Of a DNA stretch of 64,000 bases, positions 38,548 to 57,308 are shown one piece after another. How positions within the stretch are numbered: the first letter of the stretch is position 1; the number at the start of each line of letters is the position of its first letter. Both the position numbers and the translations under genes were made by a program. Under the pieces are notes generated by a model. It had not been told where the DNA came from. It made no database searches and saw only the letters and a program-made list of their open reading frames with translations. This stretch comes from Wuchereria bancrofti. Taxonomy: Eukaryota > Nematoda > Chromadorea > Rhabditida > Onchocercidae. Where the stretch lies: the NCBI GenBank assembly GCA_005281725.1, contig SSBO01000007.1, positions 874,402-938,401 on the forward strand, written 5' to 3'.

Positions 38548-41500
38548 TCAGCTTTTTCGTTTTCCAATCACGCCTTTCTTCTTCAAATTTTGTTGCCTTC
38601 TATAGGATTGATATGATTGAATTCTTGCTTTCTTATTTCTCTGCTTCAAGATTTGTTCAGAAGTTTTAAGCTCAGAACGTGGAGCTTTTTCATTTCCCAC
38701 CTTATTTTGTCTTCGTTTTCCATTGCCACTGCGTACCTAAAAGCACAACAGCATGGGCCTGCTTTCATTGTGATCTCTTCGTTTTTGAAATGTGATCACA
38801 GTAGTGACAACTATACCGACATATTTTGGATAATCCTTTCCAACTCCGGTCTGTCACTTCTTCCACAAAAACAAATCATTTCCTCAAAGATTCCATTTCA
38901 AAACAAATAAAAATGTACTTGATCAAAATCCAATATGGAGCATGCCTAGACGAAAAAGTACGTCAATCAAAATTTGAAAAAAGCGAACCCTAAAATCATG
39001 TTGCCTTATTCTTTGATCAACAGTCTCATCATTATCGTCATCATTATTTTGGTATTCCAGCTTTTGCTTCTTCTGCCATTTCTCATAACGACCACTTTTA
39101 TATGTCGCTGGCAGATAGGTGCCATCTTCTGTACGTATTTTCTTCTTTGAATCATCGCCATTACTACCAACAAACTTTTTCAGCTTTCTATCCCTAAAAC
39201 GGCATTTTTTTTTTGATATCTTGAAACAAGTTATGCTAAACATTGGAATACAAAGCAAAATCTTTCAGAAAGTTCAATATTAGGCCACTTGATGGTAGCA
39301 CAGTTCAATCGTTGAAACAACAGTTCTAAAATACCTTTAGAGGCACACAATATATATATATATATATCGAAACACCAAAACGGACACTTCAAAACAACTG
39401 CCGAAATATCCCACGGCACTAAGTTTGACAAAATCTAGTTACATTTAAAATTCTTTCAACATATTTCAGTGCTGGAAATTGAGAATTTTGGAGGAAATCA
39501 AAACGAACCATTTTTTGCGTCTATCTTGCTTATACAAGCCAACTTCATCGTCAGCAAGAATTTCTATAGCGCTTGCTTTGGCTAAGGCATTGAAATCATG
39601 ATCTACTGCCAAGCCACGTTCCGCATTTGCTTCCGCAGGTGCATAAGCTTAACAAAAGTTAATGCTTCATTTTTTTAAAACTAAACCCTTTTAACAATTT
39701 TGATTTCTCCCAAGCACTGGTATACAGAATATTATATACAAACTGAAAAGAGAATCCAAAAATCATTTGAAGATGTTAGTTTGATTTTGTTTTGACCATG
39801 TGAAAACGAAAGGGACGTTGAAATTCGAAAATAACAACCAATAAAATGCTTTTTCTTTTCTTCTAACAGTTCATCAGCTTTTCGCTTCCTTCTCTTGTAC
39901 TTTTTTTGCATCAAAGCATTTACGGCCGAAAATTTCGTATTTCTTATTACCGCTTGGAAAGTATCTTTCTGAAAAAATTAAACAGTTCAAGAAATAATTT
40001 TATTTAGCATAAAGCAGTCTCAAATGTATTTTGTATTCAAAACAAAAGTTAAAACCATAATTAAGATATAAAATAATATGGAGAAAATTGAACTATTTAG
40101 AATGAATATTACTCTTATTTGCGCTTAATTATAAAAAAAATAGCGTCAATATTATTACAGTGGGTTGAAGGAAATTAAAGGTGTGGCACGCACATATGAT
40201 CTGTAACCATATATTGCACTCGAAGAAATAAATATGATACTGACTGGATGATCCTAAGTGATATAAAATCCTGCAGCCTATAGTACTCAGTTACATTCAT
40301 CATTTCAGCCTAATAGAGAAGAAGAGTACATTTCAAAGCTTTGAAAATTATTTATTTTTATAAGAAAGGATAGAGCATTTATTAAAGAAAATGATGGACT
40401 AATTTATATCGATGAAGGTGTGAATGCGAACTCACCAAAACATCTTCACTTGGTTCAAATGTAGAATCGGTTATTTCTGATTGGTCGAGATCCGTGCACT
40501 TATTCGAATTAGTTTTAGAGTGAATATAACTCTGATGAGCTTTACGTTTCTCCTTCATAACAGCTGCTGATAAAGCCTTACTACCATTTTGAATTTCAAA
40601 GATAGTCTGTAAGTATAAACTGCATATAAAATGACTAAATCTTTCAATAACAAGAATAAAATCCCTCTATTTCGACCAGATGAGGGAAGTTTCATTCTCA
40701 TGCCAAAAAAGAAGATAGAAGAGTTTGTTAACGAAAAGAAATGCCTAAGCATATGCAAATTCATGATTTCATAAAAGACAAATTTTTCCAATAACTTTTT
40801 CTTTACCCTCTGCATTTATTGTAGTATCCACACAATTTAGGAAAATTCCACATACCGCTGTTGATTTAAAATTGTGCAAATCTCGAAGGAACGATTGCCT
40901 AACAGCTTCTTCCGGTGATTCCTGCTGTAGAAATGGATGAACTGAAGCCTTGAATAATGCCTCCTTAACTTCATCTTTTGCTCGACGTACTGATTCTGCT
41001 GATGGCTGCGGACGAGTTTTTTTGTATTTCTGCATAGCATTTTCTGATTTTTTCAAAAGGTCGTCCTGAAATTTGAAGTAAGTCACGTAACTGAGTGCTA
41101 CTGAAAAGAATCTTGAGGCTTACCAGTTCATCCGAATTGTCATGCACATTTTTTAGAAAATCAATTTCTCTATCAATGATACCATCTGGAAATATTCCAA
41201 TCGACGCCTCATCTGCAATTTGCAAAATAAACTGCATCATAAGTCTCTGCCACGGTAAAATTTATAATCATTTTACTAAGGATTCTAACTAATCATGTAT
41301 ACTGTATTAACTAAATTGCTAGAGAAAATTTTATAACTTCAAAGAAATAAAACTGATAAAATGTTTACCACTGTTGACTGAACTGGTTGTTGAGAACTTT
41401 AATGGACGATTCAAAAACAAGAACAGATCGATTACATATGGCACTTCGTCTGCACCGAATAAGCTAATGGCTTTTCCGGAACGACCAGCACGAGCAACTC

Positions 41501-44202
41501 TACCTAAAGTAAATAAACAGCTCAAAGTTTAGAAGAAAACCATATTTTGATATTTATAAAGAATAAAACAGAACTCACCAACACGATGAACAAAAAGTTT
41601 TGGTTTCGAAGGGAAATGATAATTTATAGCAACATCTAGTAGCGGGATATCGACTCCTCTGGCAGCAATATCCGTCACAATTAATAATGAACATTCTTTT
41701 TTGCGAAACCTGCAAATTTATTTCTTGATATATTTCTTGAAATAGGAAAAAACCTTCGAAATTTTCTCATCAAAACCAACTGAAGTCATATAATGGTGAC
41801 TGAAGTCGTAAAAAGACAAGAAGGCACATGTCACACAATAACTTCCAAATAACGCTGATACAGAGGAGATTTTCACAAACAATAAGTAGTACAACAGTTT
41901 ACCTCCCCATAATTGTCATATCACTGTCACAACTAACTTCTGAATATTGATATTCCGGGCCACAGAATCCAGTTGGCTATACAATACTACGCAATCAATT
42001 CCAGCTTTTCCCGTAACTGCTGCCAGATATTCTACATGCTTCATTGTTGCACAGAAAACAACCGTTTGCTCATTTGCTGCTATGACTTCACGAGCAAGAT
42101 GCAAAAATGCTGCTAATTTATCATCTGTACGACAGTACAAGAACACCATCGACAGTTTGTCGCTTATTTTTTCAGCAAGGTCGAGTCGAACTAAAAAAGA
42201 CTTTAAACTTTATTTTTTTGTTTATACTTTTATGGCGAAAGTTACATAAATATTCATTAGAAATAACAAAGTACCTAGAACTGGATCTGAAAGACCCGCC
42301 TTCGAAAAAGCAATAATACTCTTTGGAAGAGTAGCTGAAAAAAGCAAAGTCTGTCGATTTTCTGGTAATCGTTTCAACACTTCCTTAAAATGTATTGCAG
42401 ACTATTATGATGACTTCCGTACAAATGAAAGAGATTTTATAGATGAAAAAGCTTCCTAACTTCGATGCTGCTGGATTATTTTCTAAAAATTTTAAATTTC
42501 AGAAAAAAAAGTGACATTACAACTAGCATTACTGCCTATATGGAAGGTTTTTACTAAAAACTGTCCACATATCAAGTTGTATCAGCTACACACAGATGAT
42601 ATGAGTTAATTTGATAAGTCGAGGAATAAATCAATTTCTAAAGTTCTTAACGGTAAACAATTTCTGTAGCGAATAATAACAACTTACGTGAAGTTGTTCA
42701 GCAAAACCCATTTCAAACAAGCGATCCGCTTCATCAAATACAATAACTTGCACTGCCGAGAGACGAAAATCCATTTCAACAATAACGTGAAGTAGACGTC
42801 CAGGTGTTGCAATAACGCTGAAATTAAACTTTTAAATTCCAAAACTTATAAACATTTGCGTTGAAAATATATCTTTATTCGAATAAAGAAAGAAGAGACT
42901 TACATATCAGGCTTTTCATGGACAGCTTGAAATTGTTCCTCAATACGATCGCCGCCCACCAAAACTGCACAGCGTAAACCAGTAAACCTACCCAACTGCA
43001 AGCAAAGAATTAATCTGAACATTTGTGAGCTTTAAATCGTTTTGAAAAGATACAAAAGGAGAGAATTTTAAACCACGTCCAGTGCACTATACTATTAGAA
43101 ATTATTGCACATGTCAATCCCTAATCAGCAAGATCAGTAATATGAAGTAAGAATATGTCTTCTTAAAAACACGTAAATCATCATTATTCTCCTCAAAAAC
43201 ATATAAGACATTATTTAATCCAAAATTAAAAAATGTTTGATATTCGAAAAACTAAAACAGAATTAGCATATGCAACTTTAGGGATAGAGTCATTGACCTT
43301 CCTCTTTTGCTTGACATTACACCACTGTAAACAATCAGAAGAAAATATTAACCTCCTTAACTACAGTAAACGTTTGCATTGCCAGTTCCCGTGTTGGTTC
43401 AATAATCAAAGCGCGGATGCCTTTCATATCGCGTACTTTTAATTTCTGCAGGATTGGAATGACAAAAGCTGCTGTCTTTCCGCTTCCTGTTCTTGACATA
43501 GCAACGATATCTGTAAATAATAGTAAGCCAATGCAGTTCGTACAAAGATCAAATGAATAAATTTCTAAAGAAGTCATTAAAGTAATGGTTCTATAGAATT
43601 AAACACGATTGTTTCGTTGTTCACTTTTACTAGCGGAAATGGATTAACAGAAATAAATAACTAAACATTCCTAAACATAAAAAGAAAGTCCCTAAACTTC
43701 TAATTCCTTTTATTAAACTTTGAGGCTCATTTTCAAGTAGTAACAGAAAAGAGCATATAAAAAAACTGGAGACCAGCATGAACAAATGAAACTTAAGAAA
43801 TGAATGTGACATTTTAACCTTTTCCATCAATAATTATCGGTATCGCTTTACGCTGAATTGGTGTAGGTTGACGAAATCCTTTTTTCTGAATTCCTTTGAA
43901 AAGCGTATGATCCAGACCTATCGAAAAACATTTTAATAGCTAAAAAACAAAAGTCAATCAATATGGTACTTGATGAGATATTCGAAATTAAACCTGAATT
44001 AATATCAAATTACTGTCGTTTTTTCAAGGTAAAGTCTATAATTTATGACATTAGAAAATAAAATTAACAATGATATTCATCAATGAAACATACCTATGGT
44101 TTGCCATCCTCCAGCATGTCGTTGCTTCCTGTTTTGGGCACTTTTCAAAGCATCATACAATTCTTCTGCATCCGAACTACACCCCACTTCACCACTATGC
44201 AT
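38548..44202 (-). CDS. DDX54: DDX54 DEAD-box RNA helicase
   Basis: Nucleolar ATP-dependent RNA helicase of the DDX54/Dbp10 family, acting in large-subunit ribosome assembly. Exons: 44094-44202, 43819-43917, 43353-43510, 42904-42995, 42688-42817, 42275-42383, 41938-42190, 41579-41709, 41369-41503, 41124-41212, 40856-41065, 40436-40606, 39839-39968, 39509-39647, 38989-39193, 38548-38736; all in phase, 782 residues. Motifs: Q motif GFRQPTPIQ (exon 2), motif I SRTGSGKT (75-82), PTREL (108-112), ATPGR, DEAD (181-184), SAT (212-214), TDIAARG, and [11 protein letters not shown] (358-368). The C-terminus carries DDX54-specific blocks: [12 protein letters not shown] across a splice junction, KWQKKQKLE, and [19 protein letters not shown] acceptor directly abuts the ATG, as for trans-splicing. 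Divergent from SRP19. Confidence 0.95.
39350..39367. repeat. (AT)n microsatellite
   Basis: Short AT alternation in the DDX54 intron between the exons at 39509-39647 and 38989-39193. Confidence 0.8.
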
Positions 44203-44730
44203 CTATATCTTTACCAAAATCATAATGTGAATGCTTGAAATAATGACAAATTACGCACATCGCATCACTCTATAATAATACTAAATCCCTATTTGACCTT
44301 TGAACTGAAGTTGGACCACAAGCTTCAATGTTGGCTACTGTTCATCACACGCCGCAACATGACCAATCAAAGTGACTGGGAATGATCAAATCGGAAAAAC
44401 TGTTGATAATCCATAAATACGCCGGATACACACCGGTACTTCGTGGTCTCGGCCTCTTATGTGAACTTAATTCGATATCCTAAGCTAAACTTCTTATTCC
44501 AAAGCAATTTCTGGGTGGGAATATTTTCTCTGGTAGTTCTCAATTACTATCTAATCGTTGTCCTTAACATATCACTCATTCATCATTCTTTAATACCGTC
44601 TTTTCAAATTACTCTCTTTCCTACTTTCACTAATTTTTTCATTTATTTTCCGCATTCCTCTCGAATTAATCACTTATTATCAATCTTTCAACTACTAATT
44701 TTAATCTCATTATCATAATCATTTTACAGT
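44203..44730. promoter_or_regulatory. Shared divergent 5' region of DDX54 and SRP19
   Basis: 528 bp separate the two start codons, which face away from each other. On each side an acceptor-type AG lies at the ATG (GATATAG directly before DDX54; TTTTACAG plus one T before SRP19), matching nematode spliced-leader addition. A GC-richer stretch at about 44300-44450 is the best candidate for a common promoter. No specific factor site is claimed. Confidence 0.5.
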
Positions 44731-45728
44731 ATGGCTGTACAGTATAAGACAAAACCACTAAGTGATGAGTGCAGATGGATATGTATTTATCCGTTGTATA
44801 TGAATTCTCGAAAGACTGTTGCACAGGGACGACGAGTGAGCAAAAATAAGGTATGATATATTCTTCAGACTTCAAAAAGACTTAAAATTTTCAAATCTCT
44901 CCTCCTTTCTCATTATCACTATTACTTGTAATCATTTAGCACATTGATACTTTAAGTTTACTTTTTCAAAATTCTTTTGCTACGAAAGAAAACTTTTTTT
45001 GTTATTAAATAAAACTTATTAAAGGCAGTGGATTCGCCAACAGCACAAGAAATCTTTGATATTTTGTCGAATGCTGGATTGAAAGTCAAGCTTGAGGTAT
45101 TTTTATGTTACTACATTAATATCATCCATCATTTTGTTTGTCTATTTCTATGTTGTAGCAAATTTCTCAATCGATTTGTGACATTCAAATGCTAGCTTTC
45201 ACTCTTCTAGAACTGCTACTCTTCAATTACAATGTTAACAAATTATTGTTTTATCTTATCAGATTTTTTCCCCTTAAACTTTTGCAATTTACGACGATTC
45301 AGTAGTTCACTTGCTTAATTGATTTATTTTGTTATATTGTTTCATTTCAAGAAGCAAAAGATGCATCCTTTGGATCCGAATCGTGATGCTAATTCTCAAG
45401 GAAGAGTACGAGTGCAACTACATAATGATGATGGCTCTCTATGTGACCAAAAATTTCCAACGAGTAAGTATTAACAAATATTTCGTAGATTAAAAAGGTT
45501 CGAGTTTACGAGCTTCTTAGCTATCCGTTTTGATTTCTTTAAGCTTCCAAGTTTATTTTTTAGGGTTTTTTAAGCTTATGCATTATTATTGCAGGGATGT
45601 CGCTGATGTTATATGCATGTGAAATGGTACCAAAACTGAAAACACGTCAATTTGGTGGTGGAGCAACATCACAGCCTTCGGGTGGCGGTATAGGCGGTGG
45701 TAAGACCAATAAAAAGAAAAAGCGATAG
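44731..45728 (+). CDS. SRP19: SRP19, 19-kDa subunit of the signal recognition particle
   Basis: Binds SRP RNA helices and prepares it for SRP54 during SRP assembly. Exons: 44731-44850, 45025-45096, 45352-45463, 45595-45728; in phase, 145 residues. Conserved family features are RWICIYPLYMNSRKTVAQGR, NKAVDSPTAQEI (crossing the first junction), NRDANSQGRVRVQL, then MLYACEMVPKLKTR and a lysine-rich end KKKKR. Length agrees with animal SRP19 (about 144). The SRP19 tail here has a Gly-rich linker (GGGIGGGK) before the lysines. The first start after the TTTTACAG acceptor gives the conserved N-terminus. Convergent with src-2. Confidence 0.96.
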
Positions 45729-46544
45729 GATCTTTTTTTAGTATATTATTTAGTATATTATCCAATCAGATCCATATGTTTCAAATATAATGCTACTGAT
45801 TAATGTAAAAGAATTTCAAAAAGATCAAGAAGAATCTTTAGTCAAAGCAATGTGATATTGTGGCCTTTCTAAAATATTTCTTATAAACCTTAGCTTTCAC
45901 TTCTTTTTCCTTTTATATCCTTTTAAATGGTTTGATCGTTATGTTTCTCTGTTAAATAAGGATCTCCCATTTCAACGACAAAAAAACCATATTACCTCAA
46001 CTCTTTTTTAAAAATTATCTTATTGACAACTCCATCAAACTTTAATCTGTGAAGCGATATTTATTCAGAAGCTTAAAACTTATGCAGGAGACATACTATA
46101 TGAGATATACTATATATTGCATGATCAAATTAACTGATCCAAACTTTACATTCACTTTACATTCAAAGGATGATTTAATAGCATTATTGTCTGCTAAGAT
46201 TGACGGAACTTTAACGGACAAATATTCTTTATATTTTACGCTTATAATACGTATATTACAAATGTATAATAAAACGTCAAAATCTTTTTTTCTTTGAACA
46301 GCCAAAATAGAAACGGCACTTTTGACTTCTCCATATAAATACCACTTATGTACAAGTTTAGGAAATGAATTCCAAATGAAGTCAGTGTATATTGTTTTAA
46401 TTGTCGGACGTGCTTTACGTGCAATGGTTCAGTTGATGATAGATCTTTTAATGTGATGTATTCATTACATTTATTTAAAACTTGAATTATTTTATTGCGT
46501 ACGTGAAAATGATACGTTACATTGTTATAAAAAGTGCAGCAAAT
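45729..46544. other. Convergent spacer, SRP19 to src-2
   Basis: AT-rich 3'-UTR-like sequence with no supported gene. The open stretch at 46049-46297 has no splice signals or family similarity. Confidence 0.6.
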
Positions 46545-46772
46545 AGCAGTAATAATAATAGTAATAATAGTAGCAGCAGTGATGATAATAATAATAATAA
46601 TAATAATAGTAGTAGCAATGATAATAATAATAATGATAGTAGTAGTATTAGTAATAATAACAATAATAATAAATAATAGTAACAATAATAGTAGTGATAA
46701 TGATAACAATTAGAATAATAGTAATAATAGTATTAATAGTAATCGTAATGATAATAATAATAATAATAAGTA
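46545..46772. repeat. Trinucleotide (AAT/AGT)n array next to the src-2 stop
   Basis: About 230 bp of near-continuous three-base repeats (AAT, AGT, AGC, GAT variants) ending about 14 bp from the src-2 stop codon. Transcribed with src-2 it would be a UUA/CUA-type AU-rich 3' UTR. Confidence 0.9.
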
Positions 46773-46785
46773 ATAAATCATCAGT

Positions 46786-54204
<7,419 letters not shown>

Positions 54205-55143
54205 TTATTGCCCAAAAGCCAATGTAATTATATAGCCATACAATGATTTAGGATCAAAGAAGCACACAATTAGTACTTATCACTAATTTTTTTGAATGAT
54301 ACCTTTTGAATCCAGAAAACTTAAGGAATCACTATAATAACGTTTGTCGTTTTTCACCAGAAAATGAATGATTTGATTGTTATTCGTGTCAGACGTTACC
54401 ATTCGAGAGTCAAAACCCTTGCAATAAACATAGATAAAGAATTTGGTGATGAAAAAGTCTATACAACGTACCTATGCACAATGCAATAGATATATACGAT
54501 CACGGAGTACTCGCTTCCCTCTTCACCTTACCTGTCGCTACTGCTCTACCAGCGACATCAACTAAGGCGGTTTTTCGAAATGACAGCTCTTCCGCTGCCG
54601 AACTGAACTGAACACAAACCAAAATTGACTGTACCCGTCCGCTACCTATCTCAATGACTTACATACACGAACACGCAGACACACACATATACATGTATAT
54701 ATCTACATATATACACACACACATACACATATATATATACATGTATATATCTACATATATACACACACACACATACAAATGTACATACATGCACTCCTTG
54801 CCCAGTGCACTAACATTAGTAAAAAAATCCGGAGAGCTTGTGCACAGTATTTCACCATATTGCGCAAAAACCCTCTCGAAGGCCAACCAACGATTGTATC
54901 GTCGTACAATGCTCTAACTGGCGATGAGTTTGGACACTATTATCCCAATACAACTGACACTGAATGTGACGTAGGCCACCGTTTTTTCTTTCAGGTCAAT
55001 GTTTGCTTTGAATGCTGCAATGTGCAATTTTCGAAGCCCAGTCAAGAGATTATCTATGTGATGAACAATGATTTTATCTTAACAAAAGCATTATCACAAA
55101 TAAAAATGTACAAAACGACAACCCACAACACAACAAAAATTTA
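54205..55143. other. Intergenic region, src-2 5' end to RSL24D1 3' end
   Basis: About 940 bp. It contains the src-2 5' region (a CTATATAA TATA-like string lies about 30 bp upstream of its ATG on the minus strand) and the CA/TA repeat near 54.7 kb. An open stretch at 54779-55180 on the plus strand has no family similarity and overlaps the RSL24D1 3' end. Confidence 0.55.
54660..54780. repeat. (CA/TA)n dinucleotide-rich array, internally duplicated
   Basis: Mixed ACAC and ATAT runs; a block of about 45 bp (ATACATGTATATATCTACAT and following) occurs twice. Upstream of src-2. Confidence 0.85.
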
Positions 55144-56328
55144 TCAGTTTGTTTCCATCTCTTCTTCCATTTTCCGCTGAACTTCTTCAGTACTACTGGC
55201 CTGCTTTTTCGATTGCAATGGAGCACGTATCAAATACACCTTCTTTCGAGCCTTCTGTAGATCACCAATACGTTTGATGGCCTTACCGGGTTGCAGAGTT
55301 CTTTTGATATGTTCACCATAACGTTTCTCACGCAAGGCTACTATTTCTTTGGCGGTATCAACTGCAAAACAAAAGGTTATAGTTGCACAAGAAGAACTAA
55401 TAAATTGTAGCCAAAAGGAGGGAACAAATCCATATTTGTATCTGTTAGATTCCTGAAAAGAATAACAAATATGTTCTTCAGAAACACTGAATAAGATAGC
55501 AGTATAATAAACATGGACAGCGATAGCTTTGCTTCAAAAGTAAACAGCTGTCTTGTCAAAGGAAAAGAGAAAAGTAAAGAACATGTACAATGAAAACATG
55601 GTTATTATGCACACTACAAAATTATTAAACTTGAATCAGTCCTCGACTTTCGAGCACTAGATGACAGAACAACTTGAAATTCTTTGAGATGTACTAACAA
55701 AACAGCCTGAGCAATAGTCTTCTGAGTGACTTCTGTCATTAAGTGTTGTAACTTTAAAATACACCTGCTTCATGCCACAACTGACGGTCGTATTTCAGTG
55801 GTTCATTACGCCGTGCTTCAACGTTAAATGTACTATCATTCTTGAGCTCTTTTCCTCGTGCCATACGCGAAGCTTTCGTCCATCTAGTCTTTCTTGGATT
55901 ACGCTTCTTCTTGAACAATTTGTGACATTTTGAACGACAAAATCGAAACACCTGGAGAATTCTTGTTACTAAATGTAATCCTTATTTCAATCTACTTCAT
56001 CGCCTAGCAACAAACTACAAATGAATCCAAATCATTTAGTTCAATCGAAAAAAAACAGTATAAAAATATTTTTTAATTTATTCTAGCTGGATGAAGAGGT
56101 ACAAATTGCTAAGATCACTGCGAAAATTAAAAGCAGAGTTACTGCAAATGTGATCTGATCCTGCATCATACTTCTCGATGAAGATTTTTTTCCACATCTT
56201 TAATTTACATTAACTTTATGATTTCACTAAAAACAATTAAAACTTACGGTACAATCATTTCTGACGAATGTAATCCCATGACCGGGGTAGATATTGGAAG
56301 AGCAAAAATAACACTTTTCAATCCTCAT
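55144..56328 (-). CDS. RSL24D1: RSL24D1/RLP24 ribosome biogenesis factor
   Basis: eL24-related protein that holds the eL24 site on pre-60S particles until it is exchanged in the cytoplasm. Exons: 56248-56328, 55765-55951, 55144-55361; in phase, 161 residues against 163 in human. The start [18 protein letters not shown] is the conserved N-terminus. Zinc-binding cysteines are Cys6, Cys9, Cys32 and Cys36 ([10 protein letters not shown]). Then come [27 protein letters not shown], and a C-terminal YLIRAPL followed by an acidic, Glu-rich end. The C-terminal extension beyond the eL24 core identifies RLP24 rather than eL24 itself. Both upstream introns are under 410 bp. Confidence 0.96.
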
Positions 56329-57308
56329 TCTTCACAATTTAGATTATTCAAGCTGAAATTTAATTGGAAAAAAAGTCCAATGAAGAATATTGCCCTCAGA
56401 GAGAACCTGAAATTTACGACTCATTCAAGGATCAAAAAAAAAGCACAGTTACACAATTATTCACAGTTACGATAATTGTGTAACGACTGTCATTAAAGAT
56501 GTCATTAGTGACCAAAAAAACCAGTCATACATTCAACTAAGATACCAATGGAAATAACTGCTATGCATGCATGCACAATATTACATTTTTAAAATTTATT
56601 CACTGATAAATTTTAAAAATGCTGCAAACTCTGAATCTGTCCAAATATGAAATACCTGTACCTTCCCCCGCCTACTACGGGATTCTTGGAATCAACAAAA
56701 ATCTAAAAGTAGTATTTATCTTCCCCAAAAACAAGTAAGAACGACATCTGACTCAGAATGACGAAGACTTCACCTGTCATTCTACTTTAATGTAAACGCA
56801 GCGAGGGAAACTGCCAAAGAAGGACTGGGATTCCGATTTTCATGCCGCCCCCTTTTGTGATGGAACCAGGACACATCGTCGTTGTTTTGTGTAGAGGGGT
56901 GTTGTTATGTGTATGTGTGATGTGTGTATGTTTGTGTGTGACTGTATGTGTGTATTAGGAAGCTGTTAAGTAACAATAGCATTATTAAAAACATTAATAT
57001 TATTACGAATAGCATTATTAAGAACATTAATATCATTAGTTATAGAATGGACGCGAGAGATGCCAAGAGTAACGAGTTTGGAAAGACTAAAAGATCAAAA
57101 AATGCATCATTGATAAATCTTCATTACTGGTTTTGATGTATAGTAAAGTATAAAATATAATTACCAGTGTGGGTGAGTAGGGATTGATGGAATTTGTATT
57201 GTTTAATGTTTATTAAAGAGAAGTCAGAAATCTTTTAACAACCAAACTGACGTGAAGACAAAAAGTACTTGAGGGAGAGAATATATAATAAGTGTTCCCG
57301 TATTGCAG
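56329..57308. promoter_or_regulatory. Divergent 5' region of RSL24D1 and the orphan Arg/Ser-rich gene
   Basis: About 980 bp between two genes pointing away from each other. It includes a (GT)n-rich tract at 56896-56955 and a 33-bp tandem duplication at 56975-57040. A short open frame from 57047 (MDARDAKSNEFGKTKRS) might be an upstream exon of the orphan gene, but no donor joins it in phase. Somewhat GC-richer sequence at 56650-56900 could be promoter. Confidence 0.4.
56975..57040. repeat. 33-bp tandem duplication
   Basis: Two adjacent copies starting AATAGCATTATTAA at 56975 and 57008, differing at about three bases, next to a GT-rich tract. Confidence 0.75.

Noticed and set aside
46242..46709. 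155-residue Ile/Leu/Thr-rich open frame on the minus strand
   Set aside because: It is the trinucleotide repeat read as protein, located in the src-2 3' flank.
54779..55180. 133-residue open frame on the plus strand
   Set aside because: It overlaps the RSL24D1 last exon antisense and the CA/TA repeat, and has no family similarity or splice support.
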